From Nocardioides iriomotensis (GTDB lineage: Bacteria; Actinomycetota; Actinomycetes; Propionibacteriales; Nocardioidaceae): 64,000 nucleotides of DNA. The notes under the pieces were generated by a model. It ran no database searches. It worked only from the letters and a program-made list of their open reading frames with translations, and had not been told where the DNA came from. A program made the translations under genes and the position numbers. Numbering within the stretch: the stretch's first letter is position 1; each line of letters starts with the position of its first letter. The stretch is from the NCBI RefSeq assembly GCF_004168035.1, contig NZ_SDPU01000035.1, forward strand, positions 372,001-436,000, read 5' to 3'. Positions 33,105 through 42,049 of this stretch are shown here, in pieces.

Positions 33105-35150
33105 TCAGACCAGGTAGAGGATGACGGTGCTGCCCTTGGGGGCCATCGAGCCGAAGCCCGGGTCGGCCGACTGGACGAACCCGAGGCCGAGGTAGCCGGG
33201 GCCGGGCTGCTCCTCGACGGTGAAGCCCAGGCCCTCGAGCGTGGCCCGTGCGTCGGCGACGCCCTGCGCGGTGAGGTCGGGGATCTGCACCATGACCGGG
33301 CCCTTTGACACGGTCAGCTCGACGGTGTCGCCGCGGAACACCCGGCCGTCGGTCGGGGACTGGGAGATCACCTTGCCCTCGGGCACGGTGTCGGAGTTCT
33401 CCGAGGAGGCGTCGATCTTGACTCCCTTGTCCTCGAAGTAGGCACGGGCCTTGTCGGCGTTCTTGCCGGTGAAGTCCTTGACCTCGATCGGCTTCGGGCC
33501 CCGGCTGACCACGATGTCGACCGCGGTGTCGGGACGCAGCTCGGTGCCGGCCTTCGGGTCGGAGGCGAGCACGGTGCCCTTGGCCACCCGCTCGTTGTAG
33601 CGGCGGGTCACGTCGCCGACGGCGAGGGTTTCCTCCTCGAGGAGGTCCTCGGCCTGGGTGAGGGAGTTCCCGCGCAACGCCGGCACCTGGTAGCGCTCGG
33701 GGCCGAGCGAGAGGAACACCGTGACCGTGCCGTCGTTGAGGATCCGCTCGCCACCGGCGGGGTCGGAGGTGACGACCAGTCCCTTGTCCACGGTCTCGGA
33801 GTAGCGCGGGTCGCCCTCGCGGTAGGTCAGGCCGGCGGCCTCGACCTGGGTGCGGGCCTGCGCGGCGGTGAGGTTCACGACGCCCGGCGTGGTGGTGTAG
33901 CGGCCGGCGCCGAACCACCAGCCGCCGACCCCCGCGGCGACGGCGAGAAGCAGCACGATCGCGAGCAGGATCGGGCCACGCTTGGACCGGCGTGGCTGCT
34001 GACGGATCGGCGCGCTCGGCCGGGAGACGTTGGCCGGCTGCCGGCGCGCGGCCGCGGGCGGGGGAGCGGTCGGCCGCTGCTCGGGGAGCTTGCCGATCAC
34101 GGTCGTGCCGTCGTCGCCGCGCTCCACGCGGGCGATGACGTGGGAGATCCCGCCGACCTCGGCGGCCCGCGCGACCTGCCCCGGGGACAGGATCGTCGGG
34201 ACGTCGTCCTCGGTGACGTAGTCGATGTCGTCCTCGCGCTGCACCGGGACCGTCGGGGCGAGGTCGGCGGTCAGCTCGGGGTCGTCGCGCACGCCGTGGT
34301 CGAGGGCGCCGTGCACCCGGCGTACCTGATGCAGCAGCACGCGGGCGTCGGCCGGCCGCAGCTCACGGTCGCGCGCGCAGGCGCGGGCGACCAGGGCGTC
34401 GACGTACGGCGGGATGCCCGGCACCTCCGCGGAGGGCGGCGGCACGTCCTCGTGGACGTGCTTGTAGGCGACCTGGATCGGTGACTCGCCCTCGTGCGGC
34501 TTGCGGCCGGTGAGCGTCTCGTAGAGCAGCACGCCGGCGGCGTACACGTCGGCGCGGGCGTCGGACTTGCCGTCGACGACCAGCTCGGGGGCCAGGTAGG
34601 AGACGGTGCCGATCAGCACGCCACCGGTCGCGGTGTGCTGGGTCTCGGCGCTCACCGCCCGGGCCAGCCCGAAGTCGGCGACCTTGATCCGGCCGTCGTC
34701 GGCGATCAGGACGTTCTCGGGCTTGACGTCGCGGTGGACCAGACCGGCCTGGTGCGCGGCGCCGAGCGCGGCGAGCACCGGCTCGATCAGCGTGAGCGCC
34801 TTGGCCGGCGCCATCGGCGCCTCCTTGCGGATCACGTCGCGCAGGGTGTGGCCGGGGATGTACTCCATGGCCAGGAAGAGCGTGCCGTCGTCGTCGCCCT
34901 GGTCGAAGACGCTGACGACGTTGGGGTGGGAGAGCCGGGCGGCGCTGCGTGCCTCGCGCACGAAGCGGGCCGCGAAGTCGTGGTCGTCCCCGAGCCCTGA
35001 GTGCATCACCTTGACCGCGCAGACCCGGTCCAGGCGCAGGTCGACGGCCTCGTAGACGGTCGCCATGCCGCCGCGGGCGATGCGGGGGCCGACGCGGTAG
35101 CGGCCGTCGAGGACACGCCCGATCAGCGGGTCCGCAGCGGTCTTGTCCAC
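33105..35150 (-). CDS. pknL: PASTA-domain Ser/Thr protein kinase (PknL/PknB type)
   Basis: A 681-residue Hanks-type kinase. The cytoplasmic kinase domain (about 18-275) has the Gly-loop IARGGMATVYEA, AVKVM (Lys), HRDVKPENVL (catalytic Asp near 138), DFGLAR and APE. A juxtamembrane Arg/Pro-rich region leads to one helix (about 390-412), then four extracellular PASTA repeats (about 413-681) that sense peptidoglycan fragments in this family. I use pknL because of the nearby class II DAHP synthase and the Rv2175c-like gene at 41122, as in mycobacteria; the mycobacterial PknL itself lacks PASTA repeats. Confidence 0.88.
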   Translation of the reverse strand: MDKTAADPLIGRVLDGRYRVGPRIARGGMATVYEAVDLRLDRVCAVKVMHSGLGDDHDFAARFVREARSAARLSHPNVVSVFDQGDDDGTLFLAMEYIPGHTLRDVIRKEAPMAPAKALTLIEPVLAALGAAHQAGLVHRDVKPENVLIADDGRIKVADFGLARAVSAETQHTATGGVLIGTVSYLAPELVVDGKSDARADVYAAGVLLYETLTGRKPHEGESPIQVAYKHVHEDVPPPSAEVPGIPPYVDALVARACARDRELRPADARVLLHQVRRVHGALDHGVRDDPELTADLAPTVPVQREDDIDYVTEDDVPTILSPGQVARAAEVGGISHVIARVERGDDGTTVIGKLPEQRPTAPPPAAARRQPANVSRPSAPIRQQPRRSKRGPILLAIVLLLAVAAGVGGWWFGAGRYTTTPGVVNLTAAQARTQVEAAGLTYREGDPRYSETVDKGLVVTSDPAGGERILNDGTVTVFLSLGPERYQVPALRGNSLTQAEDLLEEETLAVGDVTRRYNERVAKGTVLASDPKAGTELRPDTAVDIVVSRGPKPIEVKDFTGKNADKARAYFEDKGVKIDASSENSDTVPEGKVISQSPTDGRVFRGDTVELTVSKGPVMVQIPDLTAQGVADARATLEGLGFTVEEQPGPGYLGLGFVQSADPGFGSMAPKGSTVILYLV

Positions 35151-35316
35151 GTCGAGGCCTCCAGAGAACGGCCGACGTGTGGGGAAGCGTCGACCTCGTC
35201 AGCCCCGATTCTAGGTTCGGCGGCGGATCCGGGCCCACCACGGCGGGCGTCCGGCGTGGCGGGGGTCACCGCGTGCGGCGGCGTCGGGCCGGGGTCAGCC
35301 CCCGACTACCGCGGGG

Positions 35317-36258
35317 TCAGAGCGGGTCCCAGCCGGTGGCCAGCCGTCGCTTCAGGGCCATCACGTTGGCGACGTAGTGCTTGGTGGAGCGGTACATCCC
35401 GTGCTCCCGCACGCCGGCCAGGCCCTGGTAGTAGCCGGCGACCGCGTGCCGCGGACCGGCCTGCTGCCGGAGCAGCTTGAGCAGCACGACCCCGGCGGTG
35501 ACGTTGTCGTGCAGGTTGCGCAGGTTGAGTGTCCGGCCGACCACCTGGGACATCCACACGCCGGTGGCCGGCATCACCTGCATCGCGCCGAGGGCGCCGG
35601 CGGAGGAGATGCGTTTCTGCTGCCAGCCGGACTCCATCCAGGAGACGGCGAGGGCCAGGTCGGGGTTCACGCCGTGGTAGCGGGAGCGCTTGGCGACGAT
35701 CCGCCGCACCTCGCGGTGGCTGGCGCCGGCGTGCACCCAGCCGTGCTTCGCGTGCTGGTGCGCGTGGTGCTTCTTCGGCTTGTGGTGCTTCGGCTTGTGG
35801 TGCTTCGGCTTGTGGTGCTTCGGCTTGTGCTTCGCCGGTTTGGCCGGGGGCTTCGACGGCTTGGACTTCGGCTTCGACGTGGTCTTGTGCTTGTCGTGGT
35901 GGTGGCCGTAGTAGCCGGTGAAGTGGTCGCGGTGCTTCGTGCAGGCCCGGGCGCGCTTGACCACGACGGGGATCCGGACCACGTCGCCGACGTGCAGCAC
36001 GGCGGAGTTCATCGCGATCAGCTCGTCGGTCCAGGCGTGGTACCGGGTGGCGATCCCGCTGGGTGTGTCGCCCAGGCGGACGACGTACTTCTTGATCTTG
36101 CGGTGCGGGTGCCCGGACCTGCTCTTGCTGACGAGGCTGACCTGCTCGGTGCGGGCCGGCTCGGCCGACGCGAGGACGACCGGTGCGCCCAGGAGGGTCA
36201 CGGCGAGCGCGGTGACGCCGCCGGTGAGGTGGCGGAGGGCGCGGCGCAGGGAGGTCAT
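35317..36258 (-). CDS. Secreted LysM - lytic transglycosylase with His/Lys/Pro repeat linker
   Basis: A 313-residue peptidoglycan enzyme. A signal peptide (about 12-32) is followed by a LysM module (about 58-100, KYVVRLGDTPSGIATRYHAW and MNSAVLHVGDVVRIP). Next is a ~65-residue linker of repeated KHHKP units. The C-terminal SLT domain (about 185-313) carries the catalytic Glu in SWMESGWQ, then AGALGAMQVMP and the substrate motif AVAGYYQG. GGAGGAGA ahead of the ATG at 36258 fixes the start. It lies behind the PASTA kinase, another peptidoglycan-linked protein. Confidence 0.9.
   Translation of the reverse strand: MTSLRRALRHLTGGVTALAVTLLGAPVVLASAEPARTEQVSLVSKSRSGHPHRKIKKYVVRLGDTPSGIATRYHAWTDELIAMNSAVLHVGDVVRIPVVVKRARACTKHRDHFTGYYGHHHDKHKTTSKPKSKPSKPPAKPAKHKPKHHKPKHHKPKHHKPKKHHAHQHAKHGWVHAGASHREVRRIVAKRSRYHGVNPDLALAVSWMESGWQQKRISSAGALGAMQVMPATGVWMSQVVGRTLNLRNLHDNVTAGVVLLKLLRQQAGPRHAVAGYYQGLAGVREHGMYRSTKHYVANVMALKRRLATGWDPL
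35776..35829 (-). repeat. 15-bp tandem repeat encoding KHHKP units
   Basis: Three perfect 15-bp copies (35776-35820) plus a partial fourth, in frame, coding the His/Lys/Pro linker of the transglycosylase. Copy number may vary between strains by slippage. Confidence 0.85.
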
Positions 36259-36387
36259 CGGATCTCCTCCCGCACTCGTCGGCGTGGCGCCTTGACAAGA
36301 GACACGAAAGTGACTCGTGATGCGCCGGTCTACGACAGTGACTGATGAGGCAGCATCCGTCAAGCCGAACGGCGCAATCCGTCCCGC

Positions 36388-37326
36388 TCACTGGTCGGCG
36401 GCCACCCGGAAGCCCGTGTGCGAGGAGGTCGAGTCCGGGGTGTTCGCCGTCCTGGCCGAGACCCGGTACCGGTTGCAGAAGCTGTCGTGGCACATGAACG
36501 AGCCGCCGCGCACGACGCGCTGACCGGGGTCGGCCGGCCCGCCGGACACGGACCAGGGGTCGGTGCACCACTCCCAGACGTTGCCGACCATCTGGAAGAA
36601 CCCGAGCCCGTTGGCCGGGAACGCCTTGACCGGCGCGGTCGCCGGCCAGCCGTCCTCGACGGTGTTGTGGTGCGGGAACGGGCCCTGCCAGATGTTGCAG
36701 CGGTGCCGGCCGCGCGGGGTCAGGTCGTCGCCCCAGGGGTACGTCGCCTGCTCGAGGCCGCCGCGGGCGGCGAGCTCCCACTCGGCCTCGGTGGGCAGCC
36801 GCAACCCGGCCCAGGTGGCGTAGGCCTCGGCGTCGGCCGCGCTGACGTGCACCACGGGGTGGTCGTCGAGGCCGTGCAGGTCGCTGCCCGGTCCCCAGGG
36901 CGTGCGCCAGGTGGCGCCGTCGAGGCGGCCCCACCACGGCGTCTCGGCGACGACGCCGACGACCTGGCAGCGCCGCGCGGCGGTGAGCAGGGGGACCGGG
37001 ACGAACGACCAGCCCTCGGCCTCCGCGGTGGTGACGTGGCCGGTGCTGCGTACGAAGGCGGCGAACTGCCGGCTGGTGACGGTGGTGGCGCCGAGGGCGA
37101 ACGCCTCGACGGTGACCGGCCGGACCGGTCCCTCCCCGTCGCCGGGGCGCGCCTCGGGACCCTCGCTGCCGGCGAGGTACGTCGACCCCGGCAGGTCGAC
37201 GAGAGCCCGGCGAAGCCGGCGGCGCACCTCCTCGGGGGCGGTGCCGACCGTGGCCACCGTGCCGACCGCCGCCGGCGCGGTACCGGCGGCGGTCGGGGTG
37301 CGGGCGGGGCCGCAGCAGGCACTCAT
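36388..37326 (-). CDS. Formylglycine-generating enzyme (sulfatase-modifying factor)
   Basis: Oxidises the active-site Cys of type I sulfatases to formylglycine before folding. The 312-residue protein is cytoplasmic, as in other aerobic actinobacteria. FGE blocks are [51 protein letters not shown] and the copper-binding two-Cys site [15 protein letters not shown], followed by [18 protein letters not shown]. It sits 18 bases behind a sulfatase gene, with a second sulfatase upstream, so its clients are encoded in the same run. Confidence 0.95.
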   Translation of the reverse strand: MSACCGPARTPTAAGTAPAAVGTVATVGTAPEEVRRRLRRALVDLPGSTYLAGSEGPEARPGDGEGPVRPVTVEAFALGATTVTSRQFAAFVRSTGHVTTAEAEGWSFVPVPLLTAARRCQVVGVVAETPWWGRLDGATWRTPWGPGSDLHGLDDHPVVHVSAADAEAYATWAGLRLPTEAEWELAARGGLEQATYPWGDDLTPRGRHRCNIWQGPFPHHNTVEDGWPATAPVKAFPANGLGFFQMVGNVWEWCTDPWSVSGGPADPGQRVVRGGSFMCHDSFCNRYRVSARTANTPDSTSSHTGFRVAADQ

Positions 37327-37344
37327 GCGTCGCTCATGCGTCGC

Positions 37345-38991
37345 TCATGCGTACTGGGTCCCGGGCTTCCACTGCCGCACGCGGACGCGGGCGGCCCAGG
37401 CCTGCCACTCGGCGTCGAGCTCGGTGACGGTCTCGGGCCGCTGGTCGGCGAGGTTGCGCGTCTCCGCCCGGTCACGGGTGACGTCGTAGAGCCGCCAGGG
37501 CTCGTCGTACCGGGCGACCAGCTTGTACCGGCCCTTGCGGATCGCCCGGTTGCCCTCGTGCTCCCAGAAGACCGGCCGGCCGTTGGTCCAGCCGCCGGGA
37601 TCGGTGCCCTGCGCGACGGCCTGGAAGCTGCGGCCCTCCAGGGGCGGGACGGTGCGTCCGGCGCGGGTGGTGGGGTACGTCGCGCCGGCCGCGCCGAAGA
37701 TCGTGGGCGCGAGGTCGATGAGGTGCAGTGGCTTGTCGACGACCCGGCCGGCCGGCACGCGCGCCGGCCACGACGCGAGCAGCGGCGTGGAGATGCCGCC
37801 CTCGTCGGTGTAGTGCTTGTAGCGGGTGAACGGTGTGTTGGAGGCGTGCGCCCACTCCAAGCCGTAGCTGGCGTAGGTGTTGCTCGGCCCGGGCCAGATG
37901 GTCGGGTTGTTGCCCGAGCGGACCGGGGAGCCGTCGACGCTGACCGTGCCGGCGCCGGCGTTCTTGCCGAGCACCTCGGCGCAGCCGCCGTTGTCGGAGA
38001 GGAAGAGCACGAGGGTGTCGTCGCGCACGCCGGTCTCCTCGAGCGCGTCGAGGATGCGGCCCACCCCGATGTCCATGCGGTGCACCTGGGCGGCGTACAC
38101 CGCCATCCGGCGGTCCTGCCAGCTCTTGTTCGGGTCGTCGTCCCAGATCGTCGCGTCGGGATCGCGTGGCGGCAGCTCGCTGACCGACGACAGCAGGCCG
38201 AGCTGCCGCTGCCGGTCGAAGCGGGACCTGCGCAGGGCGTCCCAGCCGCCGAGGTAGCGGCCGCGGAACTGCTCGACGTCGGCCTCCGGGGCGTGCAGCG
38301 GCCAGTGCGGGCTGGTGAACGCGACGTAGCTGAAGAACGGTGCGTCGCCCCCGGCGAGCTCGTGGATGGCGTCGACGGCGTCGTCGGCGAGGGCGTCGGT
38401 GAGGTAGTAGTCGGGCTCGGTCGGCCGGCCGATCGGGCTCGCGTCGCGGTAGAGCGTGGGGCGGAAGTACGACGACTTGCCGCCGGTGGGGCCGTAGGAG
38501 CGGTCGAAGCCGCGGGCGTGCGGGGTGACGCCGTTCTGCCAGGTGCCGACGTGCCACTTGCCGCTCATCGCGGTGCGGTAGCCGGCGTCGCGCAGCACCT
38601 CGGCGATCGTGACGCAGTCGTCGTTGAGGCGGCCCTGGTACTCCGGGTAGCCGTGGTCGTCGGTCATGTACCCGACCCCGGTCTGGGTGGGGTAGAGGCC
38701 GGTGAGCGCGGACGCGCGGGTCGGGCAGCAGCGGGCGTTGTTGTAGAACTGCGTGAACGTCGCGCCCTCGGCGGCGATCCGGTCGATGTTCGGTGTCGGG
38801 ATCTCCGAGCCGAAGCGGCCGATGTCCGAGAAGCCCATGTCGTCGGCCAGGATCAGTACGACGTTGGGCCGCCCGCCGGTGGGTGCGGCCGAGGCCGGTG
38901 CCGAACCTGCGACGCCGATCGCCGTGCCCGCCGCGGCCGCGGCCGTGGTCTGCAAGAGGGCACGGCGGGACAGTCCCCGAGATGACTGCAC
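37345..38991 (-). CDS. Tat-exported type I (Cys) arylsulfatase
   Basis: Hydrolyses a sulfate ester outside the membrane. The 548-residue protein has a twin-arginine-type signal (LSRRALLQTTAAAAAG). The alkaline-phosphatase-like fold shows VLILADDMGFSD (metal Asp pair), CCPTRASALTG (first Cys is the formylglycine precursor), SGKWHVG, LSDNGG and a late His region. Export by Tat after folding fits modification by a cytoplasmic FGE. The natural substrate (aryl or sugar sulfate) is not predictable. Confidence 0.92.
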   Translation of the reverse strand: MQSSRGLSRRALLQTTAAAAAGTAIGVAGSAPASAAPTGGRPNVVLILADDMGFSDIGRFGSEIPTPNIDRIAAEGATFTQFYNNARCCPTRASALTGLYPTQTGVGYMTDDHGYPEYQGRLNDDCVTIAEVLRDAGYRTAMSGKWHVGTWQNGVTPHARGFDRSYGPTGGKSSYFRPTLYRDASPIGRPTEPDYYLTDALADDAVDAIHELAGGDAPFFSYVAFTSPHWPLHAPEADVEQFRGRYLGGWDALRRSRFDRQRQLGLLSSVSELPPRDPDATIWDDDPNKSWQDRRMAVYAAQVHRMDIGVGRILDALEETGVRDDTLVLFLSDNGGCAEVLGKNAGAGTVSVDGSPVRSGNNPTIWPGPSNTYASYGLEWAHASNTPFTRYKHYTDEGGISTPLLASWPARVPAGRVVDKPLHLIDLAPTIFGAAGATYPTTRAGRTVPPLEGRSFQAVAQGTDPGGWTNGRPVFWEHEGNRAIRKGRYKLVARYDEPWRLYDVTRDRAETRNLADQRPETVTELDAEWQAWAARVRVRQWKPGTQYA

Positions 38992-39076
38992 GATCTACCT
39001 CCACAAAGTCGAGTGAGTTGGAGGTATTTAACACCGGCCGGTTGCAGTCGCCAAGCACGTCCCGCCGTCGGCGCTG

Positions 39077-40948
39077 CTACGGCGTCGCGCGGCTCGGCGC
39101 CAGCTCGTCGACGAGGAGCTTCATCGGCTTGCCCGGGTCGAACCCGACGGGCGGGACCGGGTTGCGCGTGCGCAGGCTGCGCGGCAGCGGCATCGAGCAC
39201 TCCGTGACGTCGCACTCGCGCAGCCGGTCGAGCTGCTTCGCGAGCAGGCGCACCACGGCGGCGTACCGGGGCCGCTCGACGAGGTTGGTGAGCTGCCGCG
39301 GGTCGCGGCGCATGTCGTAGAGCTCCTTGTCGTGGCTGGCGTGCTCGACGTACAGGTAGCGACCGGTGCGCACGCCTTGCGAGAAGCGCAGGCTCGACGG
39401 GCCGCGCTTGCGCTGCAGCAGCGGCGTGCGGGTGAGGGTGTCGTCGCTGAGCTCGCGGGGGCCGGTCTCTGTGAGGATCGGCCGGGTCCAGCCCTGGTCG
39501 CCGAACCGGGCGACGTCGAGCATGCTCACGCCGTCCAGCGGCTGGTCGGTGGTGACGCCGGTGGCCGCGAGGATGGTCGGGGCGAAGTCGATCATCAGGA
39601 ACGGGTCGCGGCGCTCCTCGCCCTTGGGGATGCCGGGGCCGCGCATGACGAGCGGCACCCGGAGCGAGGGGTCGTAGGCGATGATCTTGCCCTGGCGCCG
39701 GCGGTGCTCACCGAGGAAGAAGCCGTTGTCCGACGTGAACATCACGTAGGTGTTGTCGAGCTGTCCGGTGCGGCGCAGCGTCGCCATGATGTTGGCGACC
39801 TCGTCGTCGACGACCGACAGCGCCTCGACCCGCTGGCGGTAGTCCTCGAGGATCGACTCCTTCTCGACGTCCACCAACGGCGGCTGGCTGCGGATGAACA
39901 CCGGCTTGTCGGCGACGTCCTCACGGCCGAGCCACGGCGGGATCCGCTGGATCCGCTGGTCGAAGCGGCCCTTGACGTACTTCGGGCGCGCCGGGTTCTG
40001 CCAGGTCTGCCGCCAGCCGTCGGAGCGCAGGAACGGCTTGGGGTCGTCCTTCTCCTTCGGCGAGCCGACGTGCGGGGTGGCGAACGACGTCTGCATGAAG
40101 AACGGCTGCGGACTGCGCGCACCGCGACGGATCACCTCCTGGGTGATGTCGCTGTACAGGTTGGTCTGGTAGACGCCCTCGTGCGGCTCGAGCACGCCGT
40201 TGTCGGACAGCGTGGTGTCGAAGTAGCGGTACGTGCCGCCCTGGAGGTGCCGGGCCTCCGGCTCCTCCTTGACGTTGTCGACCGAGGGGCGCCAGTCGGT
40301 CCAGCCCGGAGGGATGTAGCGCAGCGACGACGAGCCGTCGAGCCGCTTCTGCCGGCCGTAGCCGTTGAGGTACTTGCCGACGAACGCCGTGTCGTAGCCG
40401 CCGTTCTCGTGCAGCCACCGCGGGAAGGTCTGGCGGTCGTCGAAGACGCGGAACCCGAACGGCGCCTTGTGCGACCAGACCTCGTGGTTGTGGGAGTACA
40501 GGCCACTGACGAACGACGCACGTGCGGGGCAGCACAACGGGTGCGGGCTGAACATGTTGGTGAACCGGACGCCCTGGTCCGCGATGAGCCGCTGGACGTT
40601 CGGCATGAACTGCAGGTCGTCGTCCCGCATGTCGTCCATCATCATGACGAGCACGTTGGGCCGGTCCTGGTCGCCGGTGATCCCCTCCGCCGTCACGCTG
40701 GGACGGCGCGCGTCGAACAGCTGCTGCTGGTACGGCGTCTGCCCCAGCCGCTTGCGCTGCTCGTCCTCGTCGAGCCTGGCCAGCGGCCCGGTGACGTTGC
40801 CGCTGAGGGCCGGCGTCCCGGTGTCGTCCTGGTCGGCGCTCGCGGTGGTCGTGGTGCCGGCGGTGGGCGCGGCCGTCCCGGGGAGCGCGAGGGTCGTGAC
40901 GAGCAGGGTCAGCGCGGTCGCGGCGAGCACGGCCGTTCTGCGGGGCAT
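39077..40948 (-). CDS. Secreted sulfatase, second type
   Basis: A 623-residue sulfatase with a Sec-type signal (hydrophobic 5-25). It has VLVMMMDDMRDDD, the formylglycine motif CCPARASFVSG, FVGKYLNGYG and FTSDNGFFLGEHR, which place it near N-acetylglucosamine-6-sulfatase/choline-sulfatase-like members rather than beside the first sulfatase. I chose the ATG at 40948 (AGGAG nine bases ahead), not the in-frame start 16 codons upstream. It heads the run sulfatase - sulfatase - FGE. Confidence 0.9.
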   Translation of the reverse strand: MPRRTAVLAATALTLLVTTLALPGTAAPTAGTTTTASADQDDTGTPALSGNVTGPLARLDEDEQRKRLGQTPYQQQLFDARRPSVTAEGITGDQDRPNVLVMMMDDMRDDDLQFMPNVQRLIADQGVRFTNMFSPHPLCCPARASFVSGLYSHNHEVWSHKAPFGFRVFDDRQTFPRWLHENGGYDTAFVGKYLNGYGRQKRLDGSSSLRYIPPGWTDWRPSVDNVKEEPEARHLQGGTYRYFDTTLSDNGVLEPHEGVYQTNLYSDITQEVIRRGARSPQPFFMQTSFATPHVGSPKEKDDPKPFLRSDGWRQTWQNPARPKYVKGRFDQRIQRIPPWLGREDVADKPVFIRSQPPLVDVEKESILEDYRQRVEALSVVDDEVANIMATLRRTGQLDNTYVMFTSDNGFFLGEHRRRQGKIIAYDPSLRVPLVMRGPGIPKGEERRDPFLMIDFAPTILAATGVTTDQPLDGVSMLDVARFGDQGWTRPILTETGPRELSDDTLTRTPLLQRKRGPSSLRFSQGVRTGRYLYVEHASHDKELYDMRRDPRQLTNLVERPRYAAVVRLLAKQLDRLRECDVTECSMPLPRSLRTRNPVPPVGFDPGKPMKLLVDELAPSRATP

Positions 40949-41121
40949 CGAGGAGGCTCCTGGGTCGGGTACCGGGTGTCCTGGTGTCGCGCGCACGGCG
41001 CGGCAACAGTCGGGACGGTGAACCAGGTGCCTCCGTGCGCAGCCACTCTACGGAGCCGGGACACGCCGACTCACGTCGGGCAGGCGTGAGAAGGCTCTCG
41101 GTGACGTGCCAGCATTGAGCC

Positions 41122-41493
41122 GTGAGTACCACCGATTCCGGCCCCGGCCTCGACGAGCTCGTGGGGGAGTGGCTCGACTGGGGACAGGTGTCCGACGCGT
41201 TGCACATCAGTGTCTCCAAGGTGCGCCAGCTCATCCGCGAGCACCACCTGGCGGCCGCCGTACCCGTGCCCGGCGGGGGACAGAAGGTGCCGGCCGCGCT
41301 GATCATGGACGGCGAGATCGTCAAAGGCGTGCCCGGCGTGCTGACCGTCCTGCACGACGCGGCCTACGACGACCGGGATGCGCTCGCCTGGCTGTTCACG
41401 CCCGACGAGTCGCTGCCCGGCCGGCCGATCGACGCGCTGCGCGAGAACCGCGGGTCCGAGGTGAAGCGCCGCGCCCAGGCGCTGGGGTTCTGA
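41122..41493 (+). CDS. Rv2175c-like DNA-binding protein
   Basis: A 123-residue winged-HTH protein. Residues 15-60 form the HTH (WLDWGQVSDALHISVSKVRQLIREHHL). The second half (IVKGVPGVLTVLHDAAYDDR, LAWLFTPDESLPGRPIDAL, REN...EVKRRAQALGF) closely follows mycobacterial Rv2175c, a DNA-binding protein that PknL phosphorylates near its N-terminus. Here the N-terminus has STTDS, which offers candidate sites. A PknL-type kinase gene is 6 kb away on the other strand, with cell-wall and sulfatase genes between them. A GTG start without ribosome site, 6 bases behind CAGCAT, suggests a leaderless message. Confidence 0.82.
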   Translation: MSTTDSGPGLDELVGEWLDWGQVSDALHISVSKVRQLIREHHLAAAVPVPGGGQKVPAALIMDGEIVKGVPGVLTVLHDAAYDDRDALAWLFTPDESLPGRPIDALRENRGSEVKRRAQALGF

Positions 41494-41578
41494 CTGTCCG
41501 CCGCCCCTGTTGCTCGCCGTACCGCAGGGCTACCCTGCGAAGGAACCAGTCCGGTGACCCTTCGGAGGTTCCAGCAGA

Positions 41579-42019
41579 ATGAGCGGTCTCGCAGCACTCC
41601 TGGCAGGACACAACGCACCCGATCTCTACCAGTGGCACAGTGCCGCGCACGTGCCGGACGTCGAGCACGCGGTCGAGCACGCGGGCTGGAAGTTCGCCTA
41701 CCTCGACGGCTGGACCATCGAGGACAAGCAGTCCTTCCTGAAGGCCTGCGGCCACGCCCTCGACGTCGACGGCGACCTCGGCGAGAACTTCGACGCGCTG
41801 TCGGACCGCCTGGCCGACGTGTCCGCGGGGGACCGCAACGGAGTGATCCTGCTGTGGGACGGGTGGAGCCCGTTCGCGCGCCACGACGAGCAAGCGTTCG
41901 GAGTGGCGCTTTCTGTTCTCGGGGGTCGCGCCAACGCCGACCGTGGCTGCAAGTTCGCCGCCATCCTGCGCGGCGACGGCCCGCCGCTCGACCTGCCCGA
42001 GCTCCCGGTCAAGCACTGA
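41579..42019 (+). CDS. Barstar-like (ribonuclease-inhibitor family) protein
   Basis: 146 residues. The middle holds the barstar pattern: strand FAYLDGWTI, helix EDKQSFLKACGHALD, the DLGENFDALSDRLADV helix and strand GVILLWDGW. Barstar binds and blocks barnase-type RNases. No barnase or other toxin gene is adjacent, so this is an orphan inhibitor or a regulator that reuses the fold. GGAGG nine bases before the ATG is the ribosome site. Confidence 0.75.
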   Translation: MSGLAALLAGHNAPDLYQWHSAAHVPDVEHAVEHAGWKFAYLDGWTIEDKQSFLKACGHALDVDGDLGENFDALSDRLADVSAGDRNGVILLWDGWSPFARHDEQAFGVALSVLGGRANADRGCKFAAILRGDGPPLDLPELPVKH

Positions 42020-42049
42020 CCCACTCCGGTTGGTCGAGCTTGTCGAGAC

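Noticed and set aside
35776-35829. CRISPR-like array
   Set aside because: The 15-bp units are directly adjacent without spacers and lie in frame in a coding linker.
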